Assembly: GCA_963742305.1 (NCBI GenBank)
Contig: CAVULN010000047.1
Location: 112,369 to 176,368 of the forward strand
Source: Roseiarcus sp963742305
GTDB taxonomy: Bacteria > Pseudomonadota > Alphaproteobacteria > Rhizobiales > Beijerinckiaceae
DNA length: 64,000 nt
Direction of reading: 5' to 3'
The stretch's first letter is position 1. The number at the start of each line of letters is the position of its first letter. The position numbers and the translations under genes are program-made. The notes under the pieces are model-generated. The model did no database searches. It was not told the origin of the DNA and saw nothing but the letters and a program-made list of their open reading frames with translations. Of the stretch, positions 54,306 through 63,969 are shown in pieces.

Positions 54306-56045
54306 TCACTCGGCCGCCGCTAAATTGGCCGCTTCCGACGCGGCTTCGCTCTCCCGCTCGATGAGGGAGCCGCCCCGGTTTCGCGCCATCCAGAATGACG
54401 CCTGCGCCAGGAGGCCGGAGGCGAGCAGCACCGTGGCCGAGGCGAGCGCGGGATTGGCGCCGAAGCCCGCGAGCGCGACCAGCGCCGCGCCGACAGCCAT
54501 CTGGATCGAGCCATAGAGGCCGGAGGCCGTTCCGGTGATGCGCGGGTTCACGCTGATCGCCTGAACGAGGGCGGCGGGGGCCGCGGCGCCCACTCCGACG
54601 CTGAAGGCGAACATCGTCGCGACGATTCCGGCCAGCGTCTCCCGGTCCGCCGCCACGAGGGCGAGGAGCAAGGCCGCCGCCGCGACGCTCAGCGCGTTGG
54701 AGACCACCAGAAACCGGTTGAGCGAAAAGCGCCCGATCAGCCGGCTCGCGAGAAGGCTGCCGAGCCAGAGGCCGGAGACGAGCAGCGCGAGATAAATCCC
54801 CACGCTTGCGGTCGACACATGCAGCCGATCGATGAAAATGAACGGCGCGCAGGCGACGAACGCATAGAGGGATGTCGTCGCGCAGGCGCCGCCGATGGCG
54901 AAGCCCAGGAACTCCCGGGACCCCAGGAGACCAACCGTGTCGCGCGCATATCGCGAAGCGCTGAAGACCACCGTCTCGGGACGCGTCTCCGGCAGAATGC
55001 GCCACGCGAGCGCGAAATTGGCGACCCCCAGGGCGACAAGCCCCATCAGGATCGTTCGCCACCCCCACAGATCGCTAAACCCGCCCCCGATCAGCGGAGC
55101 AATCGCGGGCCCCGCGGTCACGAGCAGATTGGTAAGCGCAAGCCGTCGCGCCGCCTCGTGGGCCTGAGAGGTGTCGCGGATGATGGCGCGGGCGAGCACC
55201 AGGCCGGAACATCCTCCGACCGCCTGGAGAAAGCGCGCCAGGATGAGGATGTGGACGTCCGGAGCAAAGACGGTGGCGAGGCTCGCGATCGTGAATATGG
55301 AAAGGCCCGCGAGCAGCGCCGGCCTCCGGCCGAAGCGATCCGACGCGGGCCCATAAACCAGCTGACCGACCGCCAGGCCCAGGATGTAGAGACTGATCGT
55401 CAGTTCGAGCGCCGCAGGGGTCGCATGAAGGTCCCTGGCCGCGGCGGGCAGCGCCGGCACGAATATGTGCATGCCGAGGGTGCCGCTGAAGGTGAACAAC
55501 CCCAAAAGCCAGAGCGGAACAATGGCGCGACCGAGGCTCATGGGTTTGCTGCCCGCTTGCGAGTCGCTCGTCTCCGTTCGCGGATCGGGGAGGCTCAGGA
55601 GCCGGTCCCGGACCGTTTCGAGCAGGCGGAGCGACCGCACGAGGTCGTCGTCCGAAACCTCGCCCAGGACGGCGTCGCGAATTTCGAGCGATACGCGCTC
55701 GACCTGATCGACCGTCCGGCGTCCGCGCGGCGTGAGCGCAAGGCTCTTGGCGCGGCGGTCTGCGCGGTCCTCGCATCGCTCGATGAGGCCTGAATTTTCA
55801 AGCGAATCGAGCAGACGAACCACCGAAGATCCATCGAGGGACAGAGACGCGGCCAGTTCGTTCTGACGCATCGGAGCTTCAGAGCGAGCGATCCGCAGCA
55901 AGGGCAGCCATGTCGCTTCCGTCAGTCCATAGCCCTGCAGCCGGCCATCGACCGCACGCCGCCATTCCCGCGCCACATGGGCGACGAGAGGCGCGAACCG
56001 CGCTCGGGCGTCTTTCGGGGCGGACGTCATAGCGACCCAATACAT
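54306..56045 (-). CDS. MarR regulator fused to a Bcr/CflA-type MFS drug efflux protein
   Basis: A 579-residue continuous frame. Residues ~1-155 are a MarR-type winged helix: YGLTEATWLPLLRIARSEAP, MRQNELAASLSLDGSSVVRL (recognition helix) and CEDRADRRAKSLALTPRGRR (wing). Residues ~168-560 are a 12-helix MFS transporter of the Bcr/CflA multidrug efflux group: GLFTFSGTLGMHIFVPALPA, LVYGPASDRFGRRPALLAGL (motif A) and FLQAVGGCSGLVLARAIIRD. The joint is DPRTETSDSQAGSKPMSLGR; M168 could be an MFS start. ATG 56045 abuts an operator-like repeat, and ATG 56030 (MTSAPKDARARF) is an alternative. A single-base error at a former stop could have created the fusion. Confidence 0.85.
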   Translation of the reverse strand: MYWVAMTSAPKDARARFAPLVAHVAREWRRAVDGRLQGYGLTEATWLPLLRIARSEAPMRQNELAASLSLDGSSVVRLLDSLENSGLIERCEDRADRRAKSLALTPRGRRTVDQVERVSLEIRDAVLGEVSDDDLVRSLRLLETVRDRLLSLPDPRTETSDSQAGSKPMSLGRAIVPLWLLGLFTFSGTLGMHIFVPALPAAARDLHATPAALELTISLYILGLAVGQLVYGPASDRFGRRPALLAGLSIFTIASLATVFAPDVHILILARFLQAVGGCSGLVLARAIIRDTSQAHEAARRLALTNLLVTAGPAIAPLIGGGFSDLWGWRTILMGLVALGVANFALAWRILPETRPETVVFSASRYARDTVGLLGSREFLGFAIGGACATTSLYAFVACAPFIFIDRLHVSTASVGIYLALLVSGLWLGSLLASRLIGRFSLNRFLVVSNALSVAAAALLLALVAADRETLAGIVATMFAFSVGVGAAAPAALVQAISVNPRITGTASGLYGSIQMAVGAALVALAGFGANPALASATVLLASGLLAQASFWMARNRGGSLIERESEAASEAANLAAAE

Positions 56046-56068
56046 GACATATAAATTGATGATATGTC
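56046..56068. promoter_or_regulatory. MarR-type operator candidate at the marR-MFS start
   Basis: GACATAT-AAATTGATG-ATATGTC is a perfect 7-bp inverted repeat with a 9-bp spacer, strikingly AT-rich for this genome. It touches the 56045 start codon and overlaps TTGACA (56070-56065, minus strand). This is the classical setting for autorepression by a MarR dimer. Confidence 0.6.
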
Positions 56069-56185
56069 AATTATCTCACGCGCCCCTGCCCCTATCCGTT
56101 AGCTGGCGGTTGTTCGGCCGCCCCATAGTCGCCGCGGATTGATGATCGAGTCCTCGCGCGACAGACCTGTTGGAGGCGCGAAATC

Positions 56186-56836
56186 ATGATGCGACACCGG
56201 CTTCTTCCCCTTGCAGCGCTCGCGGCTTTGGCGATTGCGCCTGCCGCCCGCGCCGACTCGGATCAATCACCCGAACCGGCGATGGAGAGAATGCAGCATT
56301 GGGCCGCTGACCACGATGCGTTCCTCGACGCGAAGCTCGCCGGTCTCAAGGCGGGCCTGAGACTGACCTCCGGACCAGGACAAACTTTGGCCGCCGTTTG
56401 AAGCGGCGGTTCGCGACGCAGCGAAGCTGCACATGGAACAGATGAAATCGATGATGGAGCGGATCCAAAGGATGCACGAGACAATGATGCGAGGGCGCGC
56501 CCGACAAAGCGGTTTCTCCCATCGACCGCCTCGAGGCGTTTGGCCAGGGCATGTCCGCGCGCGGCGCGGCGATCGAGAAGGTCGCCGCCGCCGCCAAGCC
56601 TCTATACGCGAGCCTCGACGATTCGCAGAAGCGACGCTTCGGGCTGCTCGGCCGGAAACTCTTCATGATGGGGCACGGTCATCACGGCCACGGCATGATG
56701 CACGAAGGAATGATGGGCGGGATGGGGATGACGGGGCGGCGGCCCGAAAGACTGGAGTGGATGGAAAACCATCATCACGACATGGACGACCACGACGACA
56801 TGGACGACCATGATCGACGGGAACTCCGACGACTAG
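56186..56836 (+). CDS. Spy/CpxP-like LTXXQ-type periplasmic protein (two or three frameshifts)
   Basis: Reconstructed secreted protein of about 215 residues. The signal peptide is MMRHRLLPLAALAALAIAPA (cleavage near ARAD). LDAKLAGLKAGLRLTSGPGQ is the LTxxQ repeat region; FEAAVRDAAKLHMEQMKSMM, MERIQRMHETMMRG and LEAFGQGMSARGAAIEKVAA make the long antiparallel helices of Spy-like folds. The C terminus is rich in His and Met (MMGHGHHGHGMMHEGMMGGM), suggesting metal binding. Frame changes lie near 56395 and 56500, and possibly near 56812 before TAG 56834-56836. Position beside a CueR/copper ATPase block points to a role in periplasmic copper or envelope stress. Confidence 0.75.
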
Positions 56837-56858
56837 GCTCTCTCGCTCATAAGTTCGA

Positions 56859-56905
56859 GGCCGGCGGCGTTCGTTCGAATCGCTGCCGGCCCATGGTGGT
56901 TTTTT
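56859..56905. terminator. GC-rich hairpin between convergent genes
   Basis: GGCCGGCGGCG (56859-56869) pairs with CGCTGCCGGCC (56881-56891) over 11 pairs, one of them G-U, around an 11-base loop. Six T at 56900-56905 follow eight bases later on the plus strand. This could end the Spy-like gene transcript, although the T-run is displaced, so the terminator label is tentative. Confidence 0.45.
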
Positions 56906-56931
56906 GCGTGCGCGCCGAGGGCGCCTGCGGA

Positions 56932-57308
56932 TTACTTGCCGTTCTTCTCGAGCCAGGCCTTCATCTGGGCAATCTCCTTCTCCTGCGCAGCCACGATGTC
57001 GTTCGCCAATTGCTTGAGCTCGGGGTCGGTTCCGTATTCGAGCTCCACCTTGGCCATGTCGACCGCGCCCTGATGATGCGGAATCATCATGAGCACGAAA
57101 TCCTTGTCGGGCTTGCCCGTCGGCTTCACGTGCATGCCCCTCATCATGGTGGCCATCGATGCTGCGAAAGCCTTGTCGGCAGGGGTCGCGGGCGTCGATT
57201 CAGATCCATGCGCTTGATATTATCCATATCCTCCGCGCCGGCGCCGTACGCCGAGACCGCGAACGCCGACACGACCAGGATGGCGGCGAGAGACAGACGT
57301 TTGGTCAT
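56932..57308 (-). CDS. DUF305 metal-associated secreted protein (one frameshift)
   Basis: Reconstructed secreted protein of about 125 residues. The signal peptide is MTKRLSLAAILVVSAFAVSA. After GAEDMDNIKRMDL the frame breaks near 57197, where one base appears missing, and continues as STPATPADKAFAASMATMMR. The DUF305 core is GKPDKDFVLMMIPHHQGAVD, MAKVELEYGTDPELKQLAND and EKEIAQMKAWLEKNGK. DUF305 proteins are four-helix-bundle, ferritin-like secreted proteins often encoded with copper exporters; the MMIPHHQGAVDMA motif probably binds metal. It is 34 bases downstream of the copper ATPase on the same strand, so it is likely co-transcribed under CueR control. Confidence 0.85.
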
Positions 57309-57342
57309 GGAGAGTCCTCCTCGGTTGGCGAGCGGCTTGAAA

Positions 57343-59781
57343 TCAGGCGGGCTTGGGCGGCGGACGAAGCTGGACCCTCCGCAGCCGAAGCGCGTTGGCG
57401 ACGACGCTAACCGACGACAGCGCCATCGCGGCGGCGGCCACCACCGGCGACAGCACGAGCCCGAAGGCCGGATAGAGAATTCCGGCCGCGATCGGCACCC
57501 CCGCCGCGTTATACATGAAGGCGAATGTAAGGTTCTGGCGGATGTTGCGCATCGTCGCCTGCGAGAGGCTGCGCGCGGCGACCACGCCGCGCAGATCGCC
57601 GCCGAGCAGCGTGACGCCCGCGGATTCGATCGCGACATCGGTTCCCGTCCCCATCGCAATCCCGACATCGGCGGCCGCGAGCGCCGGGGCGTCGTTGACG
57701 CCGTCGCCCGCCATCGCGACGACCCGCCCTTCCCTGCGCAGACGTTCGACCGCCTTGCCCTTGTCCCGCGGCAGGACGTCGGCCTCGATTTCCGCAATGC
57801 CGAGCTTGCGCCCGACCGCCTCCGCGGTCGCCCGATTGTCGCCGGTGAGCATCACGACCCGCACGCCCGCCGCTTGAAGCGCCCGAACCGCATCGGGGGT
57901 CGTCGCCTTGACCGGATCGGCGACGCCGAACACGCCGCTTGGCCTACCGTCGAGCGCCGCGAACATCGCGGTCGCGCCGCCGCAGCGCAACTCGTCCGCC
58001 AGCTCTGCGAGCGGGCCAACGTCAATTCCGGCCGACTCCATCATGGCTTGATTGCCGAGCGCGATCCTGCGGCCATCGACGGTTCCGCTCACCCCCTTGC
58101 CCGAGACGCTCTCGAAGCCTCCGACCTCGGCGAGCGCGAGATTGCGATCGTTGGCCGCACCGACGATCGCGGCGGCGAGGGGATGCTCGCTCAGACGCTC
58201 GAGACTGGCCGCGAGGCGCAGGAGTTCGTCCTCGCTGGCGCCCGTCGCTTTCACCGCCACAACCCTGGGCTTGCCTTCGGTCAGCGTGCCGGTCTTGTCG
58301 ACGATCAGCGTATCGACCTTTTCCAGCCGCTCGAGCGCTTCGGCGTTCTTGATCAATATCCCCGCATGAGCGCCCCGTCCCACCCCGACCATGATCGACA
58401 TCGGCGTCGCCAGACCCAGCGCGCAAGGGCAGGCGATGATCAGAACCGAGACCGCCGCGACCAGTCCATAAGCCATGCGCGGCGGCCGGCCCGAAGATCG
58501 CCCACGCGACGAAGGCGAGAACCGCGACCGCGATAACCAGGGGCACGAACCAGCCTGAGACCTGGTCGGCGAGGCGCTGGATGGGCGCGCGGCTGCGCTG
58601 CGCTTCCGCCACCATCCCAACGATCTGGGCCAGCACGGTCTCGCGGCCGATCCGATTTGCGCGCATCACGAAGGCGCCGCTCGCGTTCATCGTTCCGCCG
58701 ATCACCCGATCGCCGATCGACTTGCTGACCGGCATGGATTCCCCGGTCAGCATGGACTTATCGACCGCGCTTCGCCCCTCGACGACTTCGCCGTCCACCG
58801 GGACCTTCTCGCCCGGCCGCACCCGCAATGTGTCGCCGACCCTAACCTTATCGAGGGCGATCTCTTCGTCCGCTTCATTCGCATGCGCCAGCCGCGCGGT
58901 CTTCGGCGAAAGGTCGATGAGCGCGCGGATCGCGCCGCCAGTCTCATCCCGCGCCCTCAGTTCGAGCACCTGTCCGAGCAGCACCAGGGTGGTGATGACC
59001 GCCGCCGCCTCGAAATAGACCGCGACGGCGCCATAGGCCCCGCGAAACGCCGACGGAAACAGGCCCGGCGCGACGGTGGCGACGACGCTATAGGACCAGG
59101 CTACGCCGACCCCCATGGCGATTAGCGTGAACATGTTGAGGTTGCGGCTCTTGAGCGACGCCCACCCGCGTTCGAAGAACGGCCATCCCGCCCAGAGCGC
59201 GACCGGCGTTGCGAGCACGAGCTGAACCCAGTTGGAAAGCCTTTGCGGCAGGAACGCATGCAGGCCGGTGAGATGCCCGCCCATTTCGAGCGCGAACACA
59301 GGGACGGAGAGCGCCAGCGCGATCCAGAAGCGCCGGGTCATGTCGGCAAGCTCGGCGCTCGGGCCAGTGGCTTCCCCGGGGATTTCAGGCTCGAGCGCCA
59401 TACCGCAGATCGGGCAGCTCCCCGGATGGTCCTGACGAATTTCTGGATGCATCGGGCAGGTGTAGATCGCGCCCTTGGGCGCCGGCTTCGAGGGCGCCCG
59501 CCCGGCAGGGGCGGAAGAAACATGACCGTGCGCGCCGTGATCGTGGCCTTCATGCGCTGCATGGGCGCAACCCGCATGCGCCGAGGCCTGAGCGAGAAAC
59601 CGCTCAGGCTCCGCAAAGAACTTTTCCCGGCAGCCGGCGGAGCAGAAATAGTAAGTCGCGCCCGCGTGCTCGGCCTTGTGCCTGGCGGTCGCCGGGTCGA
59701 CCGTCATTCGGCAGACCGGATCCTTGACGAGCGGAGCTTGGCGCTGGCCGGGTTCATCGCGAGGGGTCCCTTGTGCTCCAT
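57343..59781 (-). CDS. copA: Copper-translocating P-type ATPase (two frameshifts)
   Basis: P1B-type copper exporter of about 810 residues. The CueR box at 59797-59817 covers any ATG at 59809, so ATG 59781 (MEHKGPLAMNPASAK) is the likely start. It needs one frame change near 59735 to reach VKDPVCRMTVDPATARHKAE, a YHS domain. A heavy-metal-binding YTCPMHPEIRQDHPGSCPIC module follows, in place of classic HMA domains. IACPCALGLATPM is the CPC transport site, DKTGT the phosphorylation site, SEHPLAAAIV the HP motif and GDGVNDAPALAAADVGIA the hinge. The second frameshift lies near 58495, one extra G. It exports Cu+ from the cytoplasm. Confidence 0.9.
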
Positions 59782-59796
59782 GAGGGCGGGGCGTAG

Positions 59797-59817
59797 ACCT
59801 TCCTGCCATGGGAAGGT
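59797..59817. promoter_or_regulatory. CueR box / copA promoter
   Basis: ACCTTCC-TGCCATG-GGAAGGT is a perfect 7-bp inverted repeat with a 7-bp spacer, the same design as the E. coli copA CueR box. On the minus strand TTGACC (59820-59815) and TACGCC are 19 bases apart, the overlong spacer used by MerR-type activators. This places the promoter of the copper ATPase here, reading left. Confidence 0.85.
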
Positions 59818-59834
59818 CAAGCGGATTTCTGGCC

Positions 59835-60236
59835 ATGAACATCGGCGCGGCGGCCGGGGCGAGCGGAGTGACCGCCAAGATGATCCGCCATTACGAGGCG
59901 ATCGGCCTCCTGCGGCCGCCCGAGCGCCGCTCGAACGCGTATCGAGACTACGGCGAGCGGGATCTTCATGAATTGAGATTTATCAAGCGCGCGCGACGGC
60001 TCGGCTTTTCAATTCCCGAAATCGGCGAACTCCTGGCGTTGTGGCGCGACCGTGGCCGTCCGAGCCGGGAGGTCAAGCGCATCGCCGACGCCCATATCGG
60101 CGACCTTGAGTTGCGGATCGCCGAGATGCAGGCGATGGCGGGCACGCTTCGGGACCTTGTCGCCGCCTGCCATGGCGACGATCGTCCGGACTGTCCCGAT
60201 CCTCGACGATCTCGCGCTGGGCGGAGGCCGAATTGA
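59835..60236 (+). CDS. cueR: MerR-family copper regulator CueR
   Basis: A 133-residue regulator from ATG 59835 (MNIGAAAGASGVTAKMIRHY). The MerR winged helix is followed by the family segment EAIGLLRPPERRSNAYRDYG and the dimerisation helix. Two cysteines eight residues apart in ACHGDDRPDCPD match the C112/C120 copper-binding loop of CueR; no mercury-type third Cys is present. An upstream in-frame ATG at 59808 would lie inside the CueR box and is not used. Copper binding would activate the divergent copA promoter. Confidence 0.92.
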   Translation: MNIGAAAGASGVTAKMIRHYEAIGLLRPPERRSNAYRDYGERDLHELRFIKRARRLGFSIPEIGELLALWRDRGRPSREVKRIADAHIGDLELRIAEMQAMAGTLRDLVAACHGDDRPDCPDPRRSRAGRRPN

Positions 60237-60254
60237 TCGCGCTGAGGCAGGACG

Positions 60255-60545
60255 CTAAGCCGCGGTCGCGAAGCGAGCAAAGCCTGGCGGTCGAAATCCA
60301 TAAGCGTCGTCCCCCGCGCCGAACTGACTGGCATCGTGTCGGGATGGAAGGCGCTGGAAAAAACGGGAACCGGCGTGTATGCAAACGTCCGACGCCAATG
60401 TGTTCAGCGGCGAAATCGTGTTATCTTGAAAGTTCTGCGGGTCCCTGCTGGTTACCCGGGCGTTCACCGATTGCAGGTCGCCCTTCCGTAACGCATTCTC
60501 GCTTTCCTGAAGGAGCTGAACAAGGCTCTCGCGGTAGAAGGACAT
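60255..60545 (-). CDS. Possible small ORF, low confidence
   Basis: A 96-codon frame starting MSFYRESLVQLLQESENALR and continuing KGDLQSVNARVTSRDPQNF. The first half reads like a natural helical protein, but the second half (FGAGDDAYGFRPPGFARFAT) does not, there is no convincing ribosome binding site, and no family is recognised. The remaining part of the 336-base gap 60237-60572 holds nothing else I can support. Confidence 0.25.
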   Translation of the reverse strand: MSFYRESLVQLLQESENALRKGDLQSVNARVTSRDPQNFQDNTISPLNTLASDVCIHAGSRFFQRLPSRHDASQFGAGDDAYGFRPPGFARFATAA

Positions 60546-60572
60546 AACGCCGCCGTTCGATGGAGAAACGTC

Positions 60573-61299
60573 ATGGCGTTCGCAGTGTCGAAGCAGGGTT
60601 GTTCGGCCTTTCTAGCTGTTTCGGCTGCCATTGCGGGTCGCTCTGACAGGATCAGCCCAGGCGTCGGTGATCGAACTTTCTCCATCCTTTCCGCCGCTCC
60701 CGTTTTCTTTCGCATCTCCGACCGGCGCGGCTGCTTTGACATCGCCGCCGTATGCGTGACGCCGGGGACATTCACCCTGACCTCGGCCGTGTCGACTTTC
60801 CTCCCGGCTGTCCAGGACATTTCCGCGAATGCGACTTTCACTGGTTCGCTGACGCCGCTGCCGCCGGCGAGCGGTTCGCTGGGAACATTCACGCTATCGG
60901 GAACAGTGGATCTGTCGGTTCTGGGGCGCATGTCCGATGCGGAAACCGGGTCCTGGACGACCGAGATCACGGGGTTGTCGTTGACCGGCCCTTGTTAGGC
61001 CTCGGCACGCTGTCGGCGACGCTGGAGCTCCTTGCACCCGTCGAACGGAACCACAACGATCACGCCCATCGGCCAGACGAGCGAATTCCGGATCAGCAGC
61101 TCATTCGACGTGTTCATGGATGTGACGCTCGACCGAGCGGACGCTGCCTCCGCTGCACACGACGGTCGGTCCGATTCCGGTCGAGGCGGCGGCGCCCGAG
61201 CCGGCGTCCTGGGCGATGATGCTGCTCGGTTTTGGCGGCCTCTTTTTCGTCGGCTATCGCAACGCCAAGAACGGCCAGACGGGCCTTCCTGCCGCCTGA
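60573..61299 (+). CDS. PEP-CTERM secreted protein (several frameshifts)
   Basis: When the frames are joined, this is a secreted protein of about 235 residues. It opens with a signal peptide around GCSAFLAVSAAIAG and ALTGSAQASVIELSPSFPP, followed by a beta-rich Thr/Ser/Gly body: VTPGTFTLTSAVSTFLPAVQ, GSLGTFTLSGTVDLSVLGRM and SNGTTTITPIGQTSEFRISS. It ends with a PEP-CTERM sorting signal, APEPASWAMMLLGFGGLFFV, then GYRNAKNGQ. PEP-CTERM proteins are processed by exosortases and often act with exopolysaccharide. At least four frame changes (near 60640, 60755, 60995 and 61140) are needed. The intact C-terminal signal argues against long-term decay. Confidence 0.7.
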
Positions 61300-61418
61300 C
61301 CGTCACCTGCCCATGAGTTGGGAGAGACCGGCCTTTCTCCGCCGCGGCGGGGAGCGACTGTTCCGATCCGCGGTGCATTGCGCTTGCCCGTGACGCCCCG
61401 CTGGTCCATGAGGCCGAA

Positions 61419-62629
61419 ATGAACGTCGCCTCGCCCTCGCCCACAGCCAACTGGCCCGATCTCATCCGCCCTGTCATGCGCGACGTCAAGACGAGCGGCA
61501 TCGTCGAAGTGTTCGACTACGGCCGCGGCCGGCAGGGCCTGATTCCGCTCTGGGTCGGCGAGGGCGACCTGCCGACCCCGCCGTTCATCATCGAGGCGGC
61601 CAAGGCCTCGCTCGACCGCGGCGAGACGTTCTACACCGCGCAGGCCGGCGTCCCGGAACTGCGCGCGGCGATCGCCGCCTACATGACCCGGCGTCTACGG
61701 CGCGGCGCCCGGCGGGCACGCTTTCTCGCCGGAGAATTTCTTCGTCACCATCGGCGGCATGCACGCGATCGAGATCGCGACCCGGCTCATCGTCGGCCCC
61801 GGCGAGGAAGCGCTGATCCCGACGCCGGCCTGGCCCAATTTCGTCGGCGCGCTGGAGATATCCGGAGCGCGCGCCGTGCCTGTGCGGCTCGACAAGGGGA
61901 CGCGCTGGAGCCTTGATCCCGGCAAGCTCGAAAAGGCGGTGACGCCCTCGACCCGCCTCATCTTTCTCAACACGCCCGCCAATCCGACCGGCTTCATCGC
62001 CACCCGCGAGGAAATCGCCGAGACGCTCGCCATCGCGCGCCGGCACGGGCTGTGGATCGTCGCCGACGAGATTTACGGCCGCATCACCTATGACGGCGTC
62101 CGCGCGCCCTCGTTCCACGACGTGATGGCCCCCGACGACAAGATCCTGTTCGTGCAGACCCTGCTCCAAGAACTGGGCGATGACCGGCTTTCGCATCGGC
62201 TGGCTCGAGGCGCCCCGCGAGCTTGGACCGGTGATCGAGAACCTCGTCCAGTACACGACCTCGGGCGTGCCGGTGTTCAATCAGCGCGCGGCGACCGCGG
62301 CGCTCGGCAGGGCGAAGCGACTACCTTGCACGACGGGCAGATCGAGCGCTTCCGGCAATCGCGCGACATCTTGTGCGAGGGTCTGGTGGCGACCGGGCGG
62401 GTGCGCTTCTCCGAGCCGGAGGCGGCGTTCTATCTCTTCGCTCGATCGACCGCTTTCCCGAATTCCCCGGCGCTCGCGCTTCGCCTGATCGACGAAGCCG
62501 GCGTCGGCGCTCGCGCCCGGCGTCGCCTTCGGTCCCGGCGGCGAGGGGCATCTCAGGCTCTGCTTCGCCCGCGATCCGGATCAGATCGCCGAAGCGACCC
62601 GGCGGATGGCGCGATGGCTCGCGGCGTGA
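61419..62629 (+). CDS. Class I/II PLP-dependent aminotransferase (four frameshifts)
   Basis: Fold-type I aminotransferase of about 400 residues. It starts MNVASPSPTANWPDLIRPVM. The early block VGEGDLPTPPFIIEAAKASL and FYTAQAGVPELRAAIAAYM are standard; NTPANPTGF and IVADEIYGRITYD follow. Removing one C near 62168 restores TLSKNWAMTGFRIGWLEAP, whose lysine carries PLP. Other breaks lie near 61690, 62312 and 62508; the last gives APGVAFGPGGEGHLRLCFAR before TGA 62627. Specificity (aspartate, aromatic or other) is not resolved. All catalytic blocks survive, so sequence error is the likely cause. Confidence 0.85.
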
Positions 62630-62811
62630 GGCTGCGGCGGGCGTCTTAAAGCGCCGCGGACGCGGGGGAACCCGGAGCTTTCGCGGAACCGCAGGCTGGG
62701 CGTTTTCGTTGTCAGGCGTTCAACGAGGCCAAATACGATGCCGCCATGGCGAACAGGCCTCTCGGCGCTGCAACAAACTAGTCGTTAATTGCTAGGCGCC
62801 ACTATCGGGAG

Positions 62812-63709
62812 ATGTTCATGCTGGCTCGGCCGCGTGCTCGAAGCGTCCTCTACATGCCCGGCTCCAACGCCAGGGCTTTGGCGAAGGCCAAGACATTGGC
62901 CGCGGACGCGCTGATCCTCGATCTCGAGGATTTGGTCGCCCCCGACCAGAAGGTCGCGGCGCGCGGTGAGGTCGCCATGGCGGCGCGCGCCGGGGGCTTC
63001 GGCGGCCGGGAGGTCGTGATCCGCGTCATGGGCTGCATACGCCATGGGGCGAGGATGATCTCATTGCCGCTTCGGCCGCCGGGCCGGACGCCATTCTCCT
63101 GCCTAAGGTCGACGGGCCGGGCGCGATCATGGCCGCGGCGCGGACCTTGCGCGAAGCCGGCGCGCCCGACCGGACGCGCATCTGGGCGATGATGGAGACC
63201 CCGAACGCCATTCTGAACGCGGGCTCGATCGCGGCCGTCGCCGCCGATTCGACCTCGCGCCTTCAGGTCATGGTGATGGGCCTCAACGACCTCGCCAAGG
63301 AGACTTGGGCGAGGCTGACCTCCGGCCGTCCGACCATGACCGCATGGATAGCGGCCTGCGTGGTCGCCGCGCGCGCCCACGGCGTCGACATCGTGGACGG
63401 GGTCTTCAACGACATCCAGGATCTCGACGGCTTCCGCGATGAATGTCAGCAGGGCCGCGACATGGGCCTCGACGGCAAGACCCTGATCCACCCGGGCCAG
63501 ATCGACATCTGCAACGAAGCGTTCGCGTCCACTTCCGCCGAGATCGAAAGCGCCGCCGCCATCATCGCGGCGTTCGCGCTGCCGGAAAACGCGGCAAGGG
63601 CGCAATCCAGCTCAACGGGCGCATGGTCGAACTCCTGCACGCCGACATGGCGCGCCGGACGCTGGCGATTGCCGATGCGATCGCCTCGCGGACCAAGGCG
63701 GCGGCTTGA
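62812..63709 (+). CDS. HpcH/HpaI-type CoA ester lyase (two frameshifts)
   Basis: About 298 residues when joined. Opening ARPRARSVLYMPGSNARALA and ADALILDLEDLVAPDQKVAA are hallmarks of the citrate lyase beta / malyl-CoA lyase family, where the Asp/Glu bind magnesium. After a missing base near 63030, VDGPGAIMAAARTLREAGAP and IWAMMETPNAILNAGSIAAV follow. A second missing base near 63593 gives GAIQLNGRMVELLHADMARR. Substrates in this family include malyl-, citramalyl- and citryl-CoA; which one applies here is not determined. It follows the aminotransferase by 182 bases on the same strand. Confidence 0.82.
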
Positions 63710-63954
63710 GGCGTCCGGTTCGGACGAGTTCCACCGGGTTGCGCGGGCGTTCCTTACGGTCAACGCCGCTCCCAAAGCCGCCCGCGATCTCCGCCCATCC
63801 GGCTCGCCTCGGGCCTGACAATTCCTGGCGCCGACCGAGCCTTTTCAAAGGCTTAGGCGCGAAAACCTGTCACAAGCTCACGTTCGCGACGGAGAGCTCG
63901 GCGCGCCGTCCGTGGCTCGCGGGCGCGCCCGATACTCCCTGTGTTGCACAAGTA

Positions 63955-63969
63955 GAACAAAACACGAAC
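63955..63969. promoter_or_regulatory. LexA (SOS) box, GAACN7GAAC
   Basis: GAAC-AAAACAC-GAAC matches the alphaproteobacterial LexA operator (GAACN7GAAC, read as GTTCN7GTTC on the other strand). TTGTCA follows two bases later on the plus strand. The controlled gene is presumably just beyond the right edge. The stretch 63710-63954 contains no gene and only a weak hairpin (GCCTTT-TC-AAAGGC near 63839). Confidence 0.65.

Noticed and set aside
56859..56891. Possible tRNA 3' end (GTTCGAATC inside a GC-rich stem)
   Set aside because: The loop matches the tRNA T-loop, but the five bases on either side do not pair as a T-stem and there is no acceptor, D or anticodon arm. It is a plain hairpin.
56551..58536. 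661-codon plus-strand frame
   Set aside because: Only its first ~90 codons belong to the Spy-like gene. The rest is antisense to DUF305 and the copper ATPase.
59808..59834. Upstream start for cueR
   Set aside because: ATG 59808 is inside the CueR box; the family begins MNIG at 59835.
59809..59878. Upstream starts for the copper ATPase
   Set aside because: They lie in or beyond the CueR box and promoter, so transcription starts after them.
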